Source: Eutypella sp. D-1 (taxonomy: Eukaryota; Ascomycota; Sordariomycetes; Xylariales; Diatrypaceae). Taken from it: DNA of 64,000 nucleotides. The notes under the pieces are model-generated. The model was not told the origin of the DNA, made no database searches, and was given only the letters and a program-made list of their open reading frames with translations. Both the position numbers and the translations under genes were made by a program. Below, one piece after another: positions 36,695-48,404 of the stretch. Numbering within the stretch: the stretch's first letter is position 1; each line of letters opens with the position of its first letter. The stretch lies in assembly GCA_023313575.1 (NCBI GenBank), contig JAJTTP010000002.1, forward strand, positions 3,162,001 through 3,226,000, given 5' to 3'.

Positions 36695-37873
36695 ATGGCT
36701 GGAAGTTCAACGCCCGGACTTCCCGTGCTGATCATCGGCGGCGGCGTCGCCGGCCTCGCGCTAGCGCAGGGGCTCCGCCTCCGCTCGATCCCGTTCCGCC
36801 TCTTCGAACGCTACCCTCAATCACACAGCTCCCAGGGCCACCGATTCCACATCTCGAAAGAAGGCCATGACGCACTCCTCAGCGTCCTGTCTACCGATCT
36901 CCGGGATCTGCTCCGGCGCACCGCGCCCGATGGAAGCCCCTTCACGCCGCGCTACGTGGACGCCAGGAAACTGGAGTTTCCGGAGCCGACCCCGGCCGGC
37001 GCGGATACCCTGGCCGTGGATAGGCCGTGGATCCGTCTGCTGACCTCGCTGGACATCGAGGACGCGATCGAGTACGAGAAGGAATTCGAGTTCTACGAAG
37101 TCGTCGACGATCAAGTCCTCGCCCGGTTTACAGATGGCTCGCTCGTGCACGGTCGACTGCTCGTCGGCGCGGACGGCATCGGGAGCCGTGTGCGCGCCCA
37201 GCTCCAACCGGACCGCAAGCTCCTCGACCTAGAGCGCTGGCTCCTGTGGGCCCGCACGCCGCTGACCGAAAGCCTGAAGAGCGCCATTCCGGCGGATCTT
37301 CTCACCTGGTGCATGTACGCGGACCGGGAGGCCAACGTCCAGGTGGTCGCCGAGCCGGTCATGTGGTCGAAGAGCGTGGCGCGCGACTCCGAACACAGAC
37401 TCCCGGACTTCACGAGCTACGTCTACTGGGTCATCTGCACGGCGCCCTACCAGCTCGCCGAGACGTTGCCGAAGACGGTCGCTGAGAAGAAGCTCTTCCT
37501 GGAGAAGGCCACCGAAGGCTGGCATCCTGCTTTAAGGCTGATGCTTCAATCGGCTGACCACGCGCAATCTGCCTGCGTACCCGTCTTGTCCAGCAAACCC
37601 GACATCGAGCTCCGCTCTACGGAACAGACGGGTCGAGTCACGCTCCTCGGCGACGCGGCGCACGTCATGAGTCCGATGGGAGGCGCCGGTGGCGATACGG
37701 CCATTCGAAATGCTGCGGACCTGGCCAGGACGATCGGCGAGAACGGTATCTCGAGCACCAGTATCGCGGAGTTCGAGGCCAGCATGGAAGCGCTGGTGAA
37801 GGAGAAGATTGAGCATTCGTTCATGAATGGGCAGAAATTCTGGCGTGGAAAGGAGTGGACGGAATACCGGTAG
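36695..37873 (+). CDS. FAD-dependent monooxygenase (UbiH/salicylate-hydroxylase-like)
   Basis: A single exon of 392 residues from ATG 36695 (the frame is open upstream but has no earlier ATG). The N terminus has the dinucleotide-binding GxGxxG motif in VLIIGGGVAGLALAQGL (about residues 10-26), the DG motif appears in LLVGADGIGSRVRAQL (about 158-172), and the GD motif with the FAD ribityl contact is in LLGDAAHVMSPMGGAGGDTA (about 317-336). This order and spacing is that of class A flavoprotein hydroxylases, which insert one oxygen atom into an aromatic or similar substrate with NAD(P)H. The substrate cannot be told. No biosynthetic-cluster backbone enzyme is near, so a role in secondary metabolism is only a possibility. 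It ends shortly after the GD domain. Confidence 0.9.
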   Translation: MAGSSTPGLPVLIIGGGVAGLALAQGLRLRSIPFRLFERYPQSHSSQGHRFHISKEGHDALLSVLSTDLRDLLRRTAPDGSPFTPRYVDARKLEFPEPTPAGADTLAVDRPWIRLLTSLDIEDAIEYEKEFEFYEVVDDQVLARFTDGSLVHGRLLVGADGIGSRVRAQLQPDRKLLDLERWLLWARTPLTESLKSAIPADLLTWCMYADREANVQVVAEPVMWSKSVARDSEHRLPDFTSYVYWVICTAPYQLAETLPKTVAEKKLFLEKATEGWHPALRLMLQSADHAQSACVPVLSSKPDIELRSTEQTGRVTLLGDAAHVMSPMGGAGGDTAIRNAADLARTIGENGISSTSIAEFEASMEALVKEKIEHSFMNGQKFWRGKEWTEYR

Positions 37874-38473
37874 ATCTCCAGCTCGTTAGCTTGTTCACAT
37901 TACGCGTAGCAGTGAGCATTCGTGGCAATAGATACTACATAAGCGTATTCATTATCTAGACTAAGCCAGGCAGATTATATGACTTTTCTTGCTCCTATCG
38001 CCCACATCCATACTATATACAGCTACTTTCGGATCTCCGAACTTGCGCTGTAGGCTGGGCCGTGTGCGCACAGCCCTAGACAGCGTTAAAAAAAATGAAG
38101 GTTTGGGCAGAGTGACATGATCTAGGCTAAGCTTCGCACATACCTACATGCAGTCATAGGTCGACGAACGGGAATGCCGGTCGCCAAAAGGTTATCGGTG
38201 CATTGAAACTTTCCGGCTGGTTAAGGTTTTGCTGTGCCGCCTGGTGATTCAGAAAACCGTAGGAATCGTAGACGAACACGCCATTTTCATTTCAATTCTT
38301 CATCCACTGGTCTTTACCACACTCTATACTTGTCATCATCAATGCCCTTTAACATATAGCTAGCCCTTAGTATTCATTTATTCCATCGTCGTTCTATCCA
38401 CGGCAACCTCTTAACGAACGCGAATCTCATCAATGGAACGAGTGATCTTACAACGTCTCTTCCTATTTTCAAG
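37874..38473. other. intergenic region between monooxygenase and GT32 gene
   Basis: 600 bases with nothing I can assign. Confidence 0.6.
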
Positions 38474-39592
38474 ATGATGTTGTGCAAACCGTATTGCTGC
38501 AGGGGGCCTATTGCCAGGAAAACTTTCATCATTTGCATCATGATTATACTGATTACTTCCTTCCGCAAATGGACGACGGGTTACAACCTAGATTACAACC
38601 TGGATTACATAGTCGAATCGACCCATCTAGAATCGGTTCCTGGCCCCATCCGCGCATCATTAAGGACCGCAGCAAGCCTATTGAAGTCTCCACGACCGCC
38701 AAAAGACCCAGAATTCCCAAAGAAGATCTGGTATAAGCTAGGCCCGAGAGGTCTCAGTGAAGATATGAGGAAGTGGACGAAGTCGTGTATCTCGCAAAAT
38801 CCCGAGTTCAGCGTCGAGTTTCTGGACGATGAGGCTGCCGATGCCTTCGTGAATACGAGATTCGCAGACCGTCCCGATCTTCTCGAAGTGTACAACACCC
38901 TCACTGTACCTATCCTTAAGGTGGACTTGCTGCGCTACCTGATACTATACGCCGAAGGCGGTGTTTGGTTCGACCTCGATACATCTTGCGAAGGGATCCC
39001 CATCAAAGATTGGATCCCCACCAAATTCAAACCGAAAGCCAACTTGGTCGTAGGCTGGGAATTCGACGGGGGCTATAGCTTCGATATGGAGCGGCAGTTC
39101 CAAACATGGACAATCATGGCAAGGAAGGGCGTGTCGCACTTGATGGCTGCTGCGAACGACGTCGTCGACTCCATACAGGAGATCGCCAAGGCGCACAACT
39201 CGACGGTTGCCCAGACCCACGCAAACGTCACTGTTAATGTGATAGACTTTACCGGCCCTCGGAGATTCCACAAGAGCGTTGTCAAGAGCTTGAAGCAGAC
39301 AACAGATGTCAACTGGATCGAGTACTGGGAGCTTCTGGAGCCCAAAATGGCCGGCGACGTTTTGATTCTCCCGGGTTACTTGACGGCCCAATCACGCGAT
39401 GATTACAGGAAGGAAGATCAGCACAGGATCCAGCCGCCTCTAGTGGTGCACCACTTTTCTGCATCATGGAGGAACCCATACGGGGGCGAGGTACCACCCC
39501 CTGGATACAGTGGTCATGTTGAAGCCTTTCCATACCGAGGGAGCAATTCGATCTCAGGCAGGCGTCGAAGGAATACCACTATATCGCCATAG
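38474..39592 (+). CDS. GT32-family (OCH1-like) glycosyltransferase, type II membrane protein
   Basis: A single exon of 372 residues. A short cytosolic tail with basic and Cys residues is followed by a membrane anchor (TFIICIMIILIT, about residues 17-28), as in Golgi type II transferases. The catalytic region contains FPKKIWYKLG, PILKVDLLRYLILYAEGGVWFD and the metal-binding DXD in FDLDTS (about residue 167), the diagnostic pattern of the DXD-containing glycosyltransferase family 32 (OCH1 alpha-1,6-mannosyltransferase type). Two N-glycosylation sequons (NST, NVT) lie at about residues 239 and 249. A likely role is extending N-glycan or other mannan chains in the Golgi; donor and acceptor are inferred from the family. 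The very C terminus (GRRRRNTT) is basic. Confidence 0.88.
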   Translation: MMLCKPYCCRGPIARKTFIICIMIILITSFRKWTTGYNLDYNLDYIVESTHLESVPGPIRASLRTAASLLKSPRPPKDPEFPKKIWYKLGPRGLSEDMRKWTKSCISQNPEFSVEFLDDEAADAFVNTRFADRPDLLEVYNTLTVPILKVDLLRYLILYAEGGVWFDLDTSCEGIPIKDWIPTKFKPKANLVVGWEFDGGYSFDMERQFQTWTIMARKGVSHLMAAANDVVDSIQEIAKAHNSTVAQTHANVTVNVIDFTGPRRFHKSVVKSLKQTTDVNWIEYWELLEPKMAGDVLILPGYLTAQSRDDYRKEDQHRIQPPLVVHHFSASWRNPYGGEVPPPGYSGHVEAFPYRGSNSISGRRRRNTTISP

Positions 39593-40118
39593 TGGTCACG
39601 AAGGCAACAGATACCATATTGTGGGCCCCGACACATCTGGTTGCTGTGCAGATACCATCTTACAGTCACACGTATCGTGTGCCTATATTCGTTAAAATTT
39701 CAGAGGAGAGACGCAGAGAGGGAGTCATGCCGCAGATATGAATCGATCACATCAGAACTACATTCACCATTTTTGTCCCGGTCAGTCGAGCATCTATAAG
39801 TGGGGCCAGTGTTTAAGGGGGAGGATTGGGTATAGTGGAGCCGAGGACCTTGAGTCCGAAGGTCAACTGGATATATATGGGGAGAGTCACGCGAATCTGT
39901 AGCTAGTGATTCTTCTCTGCACATGATAATATATTGATTTTCACCGAATATTACTCCCTGCGATCTTCCCAACGCAATATCTTTATGTCTTACTCAGGCA
40001 GAAAAGAGCTTTTCGAACCCCTTCAAACTAAACATCTATCGGTATTATGAAGGTACTAACCAAAACATATATCAAATTAGATTTTTCCGTCGTCTACAAC
40101 ATACCGTCCGTACTCGAA
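39593..40118. other. convergent intergenic region between GT32 and NLR genes
   Basis: The two genes end towards each other with 526 bases between. Nothing further seen. Confidence 0.6.
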
Positions 40119-43100
40119 TCAATCCTTATCCTCTCCATGTCTTACCAGCAACTCCTCTCGTAAGCCCTTTATCTCCCTTTTCATTTCCAGCATCTCTGTT
40201 TTGACCTTCGCTAGTTCAGCCAATATCTCGGTAGTGTTTCGATGCACCTCTGACACCATATTCCTGGACCTTTCTGAGCGAGCCTCTTCTACAATCTTTT
40301 TGAGTCTCTCGAATGCCTCCCTTCGTAACTTCTCTAAGCGAGCCTCTCCTTCAGTGCTTCCATATGGATCGAATGTGTCCCTTATATATGTATCGAGTGC
40401 ATCCCTTTGTGAATCCTTTTGGTTAAGCCTCGTTCGGAGCGACTTCGAATTGTCCAAATTTATTCCACGTAAAAACAGGGTCGCAAGGCCACTAGGCCTA
40501 TCTCTCCTCCTCGCTCTTCTTGATCCACTCCTCGATCTCGATCCACTCCTTGATCCACTCCTCGATCTACTCCTCGCTCTCCTCGCTCTCCTCGCTCTCC
40601 TCTCCCTACTCCTCGCTCTACCACTACCCCATATAAAGCGTGGTAGGGGGTTCGGCATTTTATTGTTAACAATATCCATGAGAGCTTGTTGAATGTCATA
40701 ACGTATTTTGGGACACAGGCTAGTCTCTGGGAAATCCTGAAGAAATTTCTCGTGGTCCACCAATATCATGAAAGCAGAATCTCTGGGTTCATACTGTTGA
40801 CGGAGTAGAGCCCAAATCAGAGAGAATATCCTTGGTAGAAATCCCACACTATCCAGATCTATACTGACCAGGAGGGGTAGTAGGACCTCTTCGAATATAC
40901 CGCGAATCTCCAGGGGGCGAACTGCCGTCATAAGATACCTCACAAAATCTTTGCGGAAAGTAACATTGCCTTGTTTGACCGCGACACACAGTCTGAGAAC
41001 ATCAACTTTATAGAGCTGACCGGGGCTTTGGATTGTGTGGCCTTCTTGTACGAAAAGGTGGGAGGTTGCACCGAGAAGCTCCCGACAAAAGCTTTCCATT
41101 GCATCCCAGTCCCAAGCATTCGCCCAAAGTTCACCGCTCTGGGAATCATAAGGGACCCCGCATGATACCAAGTCATCTACAACACTCCGCGCATCTAGGG
41201 CGAGAGCAACTTGGAGAGCATTTCCGTATGGCGGCCCTGATGCATTCGCATTGACTTTGCGCTCGTGTAGCAGGAACTTGGCGATATCGTGATGTTGTCC
41301 CATAATAGCCGCCTGGAGAGGTGTACCCAATATTTCATCAGAACTGTTCCCATAAACACCGGAATTCATGATTGAAATAACTGAGGACATTTGGCCAGTG
41401 TAGCATGCAAGTTGTAAAGGCTTTCCCTGCCGGCCGCCGCGAGCAATGTCATCGCCACCTCTCTCCAATGCGGGCTGCACCAATCCTGGGAGTTTCAGCA
41501 AGACGGCATAATACAGAAAGCTGGCTTGTGATGGAGATTCGTCCAGGTTGGAGAGTGATAACCATCTTTTGAATGCTTCAGGTGTGCTTTGATCGAATAG
41601 CCTGTTGATACTCTGCAGCAGGTCACTGGGTATCTTGTCTTCCCCCGTACAGCAATCCGCCACATGCTTATTCCATCCTCTGGCGGCATATTCCATCACG
41701 GAATTGAAGACATCCGTGGCAGATGTATCAGATCTTTCATCAATGAGAGGTAGTTGGCCAGTCAAAATCGAGAGGCAATCTGCGGCAATGCTGTGGTGGG
41801 CCAAGGCTGTCGTCAACTTCTTCGCTTTCTCCAGCAGACTATTCAATTTGCGCTGTGATGCACCCTGTTTTTGGAGTTCCAAGAATTTAGTGACTTTGTC
41901 GGCGTACTTAAGACTAATGTAGTCAAGGACGGTCGAGTGTGAGATCACAACCGTTCCATTGTCTGATAGATGTATGAAGTTGCGACATAACTTGGTAATG
42001 TGCACGGGGTGCTCTCCTGTATTCTCACTAGGACCCTCTTGCAATATGAAGTATTCGTCACCGGATAGTGGACGTCGTGCACCAAGCACCCACATCAAGA
42101 GCTTCTTGGCTTTTGCTTCCACTATCGGTCTTCTATCTTGCAGAGACGGTAGACTTGTCTCGTATAAGTCCTCGTAGATTTCGATAACATTGGCCATGAC
42201 ACCAGTAAAACGTCTGGTCTTCAATAAGTTCCATGTCGACTCTACCTGTTCTGATGTCTCACTGTCTTGAGCATGCAACAGTAGATTGAGGCACAACTGC
42301 GTCCATCTGAACCTGGCGAACGTATTAGTGTGCGCCATAAAGTTTTGCGGTCCCTTATACGTACATTCCCTTGGCATTCTCTACCAGGGTATCGATAATG
42401 TCGTCGGCAAGAGCCCCGCTTATCAATGTAAAGTGTCGGGTGCTGAACTCTTCTATCTCGTCTTTGATGAATGACCTCATATCTTCCATGGTCTGCTTCA
42501 TCCCAGCGACAACCTTTTGGGTAGATGGGAAGTAGGCTGGGCTATCCACCCGAACGACATACTGACTTGCCAGAAGGAGTTTGAGGTTTTTGCTCTTATC
42601 GACGACACTTCTTAGCGTCTGGAGCAGCCCCTGAGGTTGAGGACACTCATCGAGCCCATCAATGATGATTGTTACCTTTTCACGGCTGTTGATAACCTCC
42701 ACGAGGGGTTCTTCCGCGTCATTACGATGAAGTGTCAATGCCGAATTCAGGGCCCCCTTCCTTTCTGCTGTGCTGTAAGCAAACTGTATCTCCTCCACAA
42801 CTCTGGTAGAGTCAGCCGGATCTTGCGCTAGCTGTCCAATAAGGGCCCGGAGGATTATAGTGATGGGCTTGTTGTCTTTACCCGTAGCTTCCAGCGCATT
42901 CATGCAGTAGAAGTAAGCAAGATTAGGCTCTCCCCGAGTCTGCATCTCATGGATGATAATGGAGACTAAGGAGCTTTTGCCAGTACCGGCAGAGCCTTGA
43001 ATCCAGAGTTGGCTTTCGTCATTTTCATACCAGTCTTTGAACGTTCGCGATTCCACCAACCACCTCCCAGAAGCCAAATAACGCTCTTTCAATCTCCCCT

Positions 43101-44297
43101 GTCGACTGTCTAGCTGGATATTTGGCATCAACCAAGTCTTGACCCTGCCCATGTATTCCCTGGATTCGACTCTTTTCAACGTATCTAGAGTATCACTTGT
43201 CTGTTTGATTGACTGGGAGAAAAACCAAAACACTGAGTAGTTTTGACACTCTTGATCAGCGCTGTTTACAGCTTCTAATGTTGATTCCCAGTCATCCTGG
43301 AGAGTAATATTTCGAAGTGTCCGGGAAAGCGTTGATCGGGAAAAATAGCAGGTAGCCTTTATATGAAAGAGGGTTATGGAGCAGTAAAGCTGGACAATAG
43401 TCTTCTCGAAATTTTCATCGCCAGGGATGCGGTCTTGGTAATAGTCACTTTCCATGGTCTTGTAGCGAGCAGTGATAGATGCCACCTGCGCAACGCCATC
43501 TATCGCAGCCATTCTCTCTTTGACATCGTTGGCAATAAGCTAATTAGAACTTGTTATTAATCCACATCGAATGCTATTGCGTGGATTGCACTTACCGGGA
43601 GTAGAACGCAAATTCCTGTCCAGGCTAGTCCTGCGTGTGTTGGATCTAGGGAAGCAACCTGTCCGACAAGACCCGAGAAACTTTCTATAACCCTAACCAG
43701 TTTGCTGGCTTTTTCTCTGACCTTGAAGACATCCCTTCCTTTCCATCGTAGGATCCATTCTTTTTGCTGCATCTCATGTAGCTTCGTCTTGGCGATGCTT
43801 GCCATTATCTTGCTGTCGCTAAAGATGGATTCGTTGGATCGAAGCTCTAACAATTCGGCTGAATCTGCATCTGCACGACCTTTATTGTTCGGCTGGTGTG
43901 AATTCTGATCAATCTTATTCTCGCCGATATTGTTCCTCTCGCTACTCGCTGACTGGCCATTGTCGTTTGCAGACATTGAGGTTCTCAGGATGTAATCTTA
44001 TTGCGCAAGCAGGCTTGTATTCGCATCATCGGCCTTGATTTCTTCGTACGCTCTTGCCCAGAAGTTGTAAGATTTTCTATATACTCGAGGCTCGACGCAA
44101 ACTTCTGTCTGGATCTCAGGGGCGGCATCTTCTCGATCCTCGGGAACAGTAACGATTGTATTTATTCCAGGTGAGTCGGCCTCGTCAATATTATGGGTTG
44201 GATTTCGGTCATCTTCGGTCATGTCTGGATTGCGATGTGGTGATCGAGGCCTTTCAGCCTTGCCAGCTTTTTTCCGTCCTGGAAAAAGTTTCCTCAT
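40119..44297 (-). pseudogene. NACHT/ankyrin NLR-like protein with an in-frame stop
   Basis: Exons 44297-43596, 43539-42365 and 42312-40119 (GTAAGT/ATTAG and GTACGT/GCCAG introns) read through in one phase apart from a TAA at 43998-44000. Before it, SYNFWARAYEEIKADD is the start of the fungal NLR N-terminal (NWD-type) domain, continued after the stop by GLAWTGICVLLP joined to LIANDVKERM. The NACHT nucleotide-binding domain has a Walker A LWIQGSAGTGKSSLV and a Walker B IIIDGLDECPQ. The last exon carries ankyrin-like repeats (LQLACYTGQ, TPLQAAIMGQHHDIAKFLL, ALQVALALD), then an Arg/Ser-rich low-complexity stretch and a C-terminal coiled coil (LAKVKTEMLEMKREIKGLREELL split across heptads). Starting at ATG 43976 an otherwise intact 1,249-residue protein is possible but would lack most of the N-terminal domain. 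Such proteins act in fungal nonself recognition. Confidence 0.82.
40500..40625. repeat. minisatellite encoding the Arg/Ser-rich stretch of the NLR
   Basis: Imperfect units of GATCCACTCCTC and CTCCTCGCTCTC type are repeated in tandem. On the minus strand they encode alternating RAR/RSRSGSR units. Length variation between strains is likely. Confidence 0.75.
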
Positions 44298-44614
44298 CTT
44301 CGTTAAGGGCTGTGAGCATAGACAAAGAATTCTGGTTTGAACATTCCACCAGAAGACGTTAAACTGAAAGGTACGACCGGATAGAGTTGGAGCATAAAAG
44401 TCGAGGTTTCAAGTTTGAAATTGGGAAAAAGAAGCTAGGATGGCAATTCCCCTCAATTTGTGTCAGCCGTGCTTAGGTGGCGAGGGTAGTATTGCATCCA
44501 TACAAATGCAAGTGTCCAGTGTGGAAGTGGCTGTCACGTGACAAAGGGATGAGGGAGGCCATAGCGGCGCCCTTCCCCCCTATCTATAGGCTATAGTAGA
44601 CTAGAATTCTCTAT

Positions 44615-44751
44615 GTATCCGATAGAGACCTAGAAGGCCTTAGATATGCCGAGACGTAAATTTTGTCAATCAAACAACATAATTTCTACTTTTGGCGCAG
44701 GAAGGTCCACATAACATTTGTACTGAGGCCTTCTGGGTCTGTATCGGATAG
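44615..44751. repeat. foldback element: 26-base inverted repeat with 85-base loop
   Basis: 44615-44640 and 44726-44751 are inverted copies matching at 23 of 26 positions (shared words TATCCGATA and AGAAGGCCT). The size fits a small foldback or MITE-like remnant. I cannot see a convincing target duplication. Confidence 0.55.
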
Positions 44752-45309
44752 AGAGGGCTTTGCTCCCCGGGGATCTAGTAAGGGGCAGAGTTTAATATGT
44801 TTTCGATCTTTACCTATACTACAGCGACTTCACAGTGACCTCCAACACTATAAATCCAGTCCCGGCTCGTCCAGAATTAGACGCGAGGCTACCGCAGTGG
44901 CGGTATCACAATAAATGCGATAGTTTATTGACGGGGCCTGTTGCCATCTAAAAGGCTCTGTTGGTATTTAGAAGGATTGAGCCTCCCATCCTCCCCTCCC
45001 GGCTCTGTCGCCAATTTAAATGACGCCCGACTAACTCCGTGAACTATGGCCTTGCCCTACGCCCTTCTTTGGTAAAGTGGTTTGCAAACTGGTATAATTA
45101 GGTATATATAGAGCTGATTAGGCTAAGAATCAACTTGTGAGGCACGAATGTATTGCTATGAATGCCGGCTCGATGAACAGACTTGGAGGTCCAGGGAGCT
45201 TTGGGACCGGGAAATATATTTAATACGTTGCATTCTCCTTTCGGGAAACAGTGTCCCAAATTCAGCGGACGTCCGCGTTGTATTAGTGGCTCGTCGCAGC
45301 CGGGATGTG

Positions 45310-45561
45310 CTACACCCCCTCTTTTACTGCCTCTCGTAGCTCTCCCCTTAGTCTTGCGAAAACAAATACATCAACTCCGTCGACAGCCTTGTATCGTTAT
45401 TCACATTCTTCCTCTGCAAATGATTCCACTCGGGGCCCGTTGAATGCCAATTTGCTCCCACCGCTTGTGGTGGTATTAATATACAAGCCTTGCCTGCCTG
45501 AATGCTTAAACTCATGGGCATTTCCTAGTACCCCTTTAGTAATTGCATCCGGAGTGGATAC
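45310..45561 (-). pseudogene. broken protein-coding fragment of unknown family
   Basis: The minus strand reads one frame of 84 codons with a single TAA (45397-45399) and a final TAG (45310-45312). The peptide has normal protein composition: DAITKGVLGNAHEFKHSGRQ, later FNGPRVESFAEEECE, then after the stop AVDGVDVFVFARLRGELRE. There is no ATG start. I do not recognise the family. It is probably a fragment of a decayed gene or mobile element. Confidence 0.35.
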
Positions 45562-45675
45562 TAGCTAAAAAGATCACCAGCAGCACGCTGTTACAAACCA
45601 CTCATTCCAGGACTAGGGATTCCATAGATAACAGTCACGTGAGTCTAAGGGAATAGCTAAGGTCCTCTTGGCGAT

Positions 45676-45714
45676 GCCATCACTCTTGGTGATGGCCTTT
45701 CGAATATAAAAGGG
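45676..45714. promoter_or_regulatory. hairpin followed by a TATA-like word (possible promoter or solo-LTR piece)
   Basis: GCCATCAC and GTGATGGC form a perfect 8-bp stem with a five-base loop at 45676-45696. AATATAAAAGGG follows at 45703-45714, then a pyrimidine-rich leader (about 45730-45800). This is what a strong fungal promoter or the U3/R part of an LTR looks like, but no intact gene lies downstream. Confidence 0.25.
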
Positions 45715-48404
45715 AATGGGATCAATCCCATCTAGATAGTCTCTTCTTTAGCTGGCCAACGATCAATCTAAGTATTCATCCCTTCTACATCTTCTGTTAT
45801 CTAAAATCAAGACCAGTGGTGACGGCTTCGTTCCAAGTGCTAGATCTAATAGACAAACCAAGCCGTATTACAGATGCCCGCACGGGAAAGGCTACTATCA
45901 CGCGCTCCACAAGTGTCGGGTGGGAATCAGTCAAGTATCCAGCTAACCTGCTGTCTCGAGTGTTCTACGATTTCAGAGTTAAGGAATAGGACTCACGTTA
46001 AACAAAAACAAATGAAGTAATTACCCCGCAAGGTTCATTCTTCTCAACATAATAGCCAAAGGTTGATGTATTGATTCTTGAAACCGTGTCATGATGGTGG
46101 AAATGCACTGTCACCCAATGTCCTTGTATACGACGCTACCTTCGAATTGGAGCCCTATTCGAATTTCCAACCATATGTGTCACGCATTTCTTTATCGTGA
46201 TCCGTAAAAGATTATTAGTCTCTATTTGATCTGAAGTTGATGTCATCGAAGGAACAGTTGGGAGAGCCGAGAGTGTTACGTCTTCCTGAGTATTAGGGTA
46301 TCTAGATGTAATTGCAAATCTTACCTATGTTGAAGCCAACCCCCCTAGACGAAATGATGCTTCACCCTAGAACCATGGATAGTACGAGCTTTACCCCAAC
46401 CCGATATCATTCAACTGGAAATTGCCGCCACCTAGAGACATTACCGGTTGACTTTCTGGATTCGGGTATAATCTACTTTTGTTTCTTATCGGTTGTTGTC
46501 GAATGAATGAGCCAATTAGGTCCCGTAACTACTGCAGAGGGTAACCATTCACAAAAGACATATGGCTTACCCGGGAGCCATTGACACCACCTTTAATCAG
46601 GAGATCTGTCACGGTCAGTTGAGCCTCATCCTGGCGGGGCTGTTCTACAGTAGGGAGGATCGGGGATAGTAGATCAGCTAACATTAAGTCCGGGGCTCCC
46701 AGGGTACAAAGAATGGATGTTCCCCCGGTAACTAGTTAGTTATTTCTTTCTTCCACATGTTAATACGATTCCTAGATACCATGTATTCATCCTCGGTCTT
46801 CTAAGCGTGATAACATTGTATATAATTCGCCGTCACATCCTGCTTCATGGCTAGGGATCCTCTGTGTTATACCGAATGATGGTGGCTATTGACTGGCTGA
46901 CCATTGCCCGCGAATCGCCTTCCTAGTGTTCCAAGATCTTGGAATTGCACTGGAAGGAAATGGATTGTAAGAGTATATATGGACTTCCTAACGAGCCACA
47001 AGGCTTTCTTTCGTATGCTTCAAGAAAAAGCAAGCATTGGATGAGAAATATAATAGCTGAGAGGCTCGCCATGATAGCTAGCCTTACGGGATTACACTCA
47101 AATCACGTGATCCAAGGTGCTCCTGGGGCTGGCGAGATAATGATGTATATAACAATCAAGGTAGGAATTAAGTCTACTTAGGTAGACAGCGAGTATTGGA
47201 AATACACTGAAAAGCTCATTCATTTCTGTAGTTTGAAAGTGTGGCATATAGCCGCATCACCACCTGTTTACAGTCGTTCCTCATGGTTTGCGAAGATAAG
47301 GACAGCCGGGGGATAACCTTCTAAAGGGGTTAGATCGTTATATTACAAGGGCTTATATGAACGGTTGTGCGGAGTACCTAGTGTGGTCCACACAACCCAT
47401 AGGGAAGTGAAATTCAAGATATCCCTGGAAATGATCTGCATCCTAAAATTTGGTCAAGCCACTCGTTAACAGCCCGACAAGCCCGAGAATCTCACGTACA
47501 AACATATGATATACTATTACGGCCTACGATACATCAATCCGCCCAATATCAGTACTAAAGCGGCTTGCTATGCTCTCCTGATAGTCTATTCGTTAGAGGT
47601 ATGCAACCTAAAAAAATGAGATGGAAAGACACAGGTTGTGCCGGATGGCGACACAGGCTGACAAGCACGAGATATGACTGTTTTCGCTCCACACTCTGCC
47701 CCTCTTGTCTTTTTTTGCTTTTGGTCAACTTGTAGGCAGCCATTTGGGCTTTGGCCCCCTTGTTGACATCCAATCATCACCCGCCCATCCCACTTAGTCC
47801 TTGCACATGCAGATGGGTTGCGTTGGCATGCTGCCAGGTTGATGAATTGATTCGCATGGACAGAATCATTTCTTGCACGACCCCGTTCTGTCTTTTCCCC
47901 CGCAGCTGCTACTCGAGACCGCTTCAAACATCTGACGCGGAGCTTCTTCTGTTGACTTACTTTCTGAGGGGTCTTCCTGGGGTCCTTTGGGTATCAGCAG
48001 GGACTGGGCAGTACCGTAATGAAACACGGTGTATCCACCACGACCTATCGGGCTTGAATTGACGAGGATTGGTAGGACTGGGTATCCGCTTGCGCGCAGT
48101 GATTTTCACGCAACAAACCAGATCCTAGCCGGATGAATTAGAGAACCCGAAATCTCACCTGTCACTTGACACCCAAAGGCGGGAGGGCACCAAACAAACC
48201 CACGTTCCAGGGTTTCTCTGCTGTTTTTTTCTTTCTCCCAAACACAAACAAAAATCCCGTCTCACATTCCTATTTTCAAAAGCAAGACAAGAAAACCCAA
48301 CAGTAACCCAAGCCAAGACAGGGCTCCGAGATGATTACCCAATGACATAGATAGCTGAAGAAAGATCGCACGGAAATTTTATTTCATTTTCGCACAAGGC
48401 CGCA

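Larger units (their letters stand above)
44298..48404. other. gene-poor 4.1 kb region with coding-like debris
   Basis: No intact gene. It contains a foldback element (44615-44751), a minus-strand broken coding stretch (45310-45561), a hairpin plus TATA-like word (45676-45714) and plus-strand fragments with coding-like composition (about 45760-45989 and 46099-46200). From 46500 to 48404 the only open frames are short and motif-free. Confidence 0.5.
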
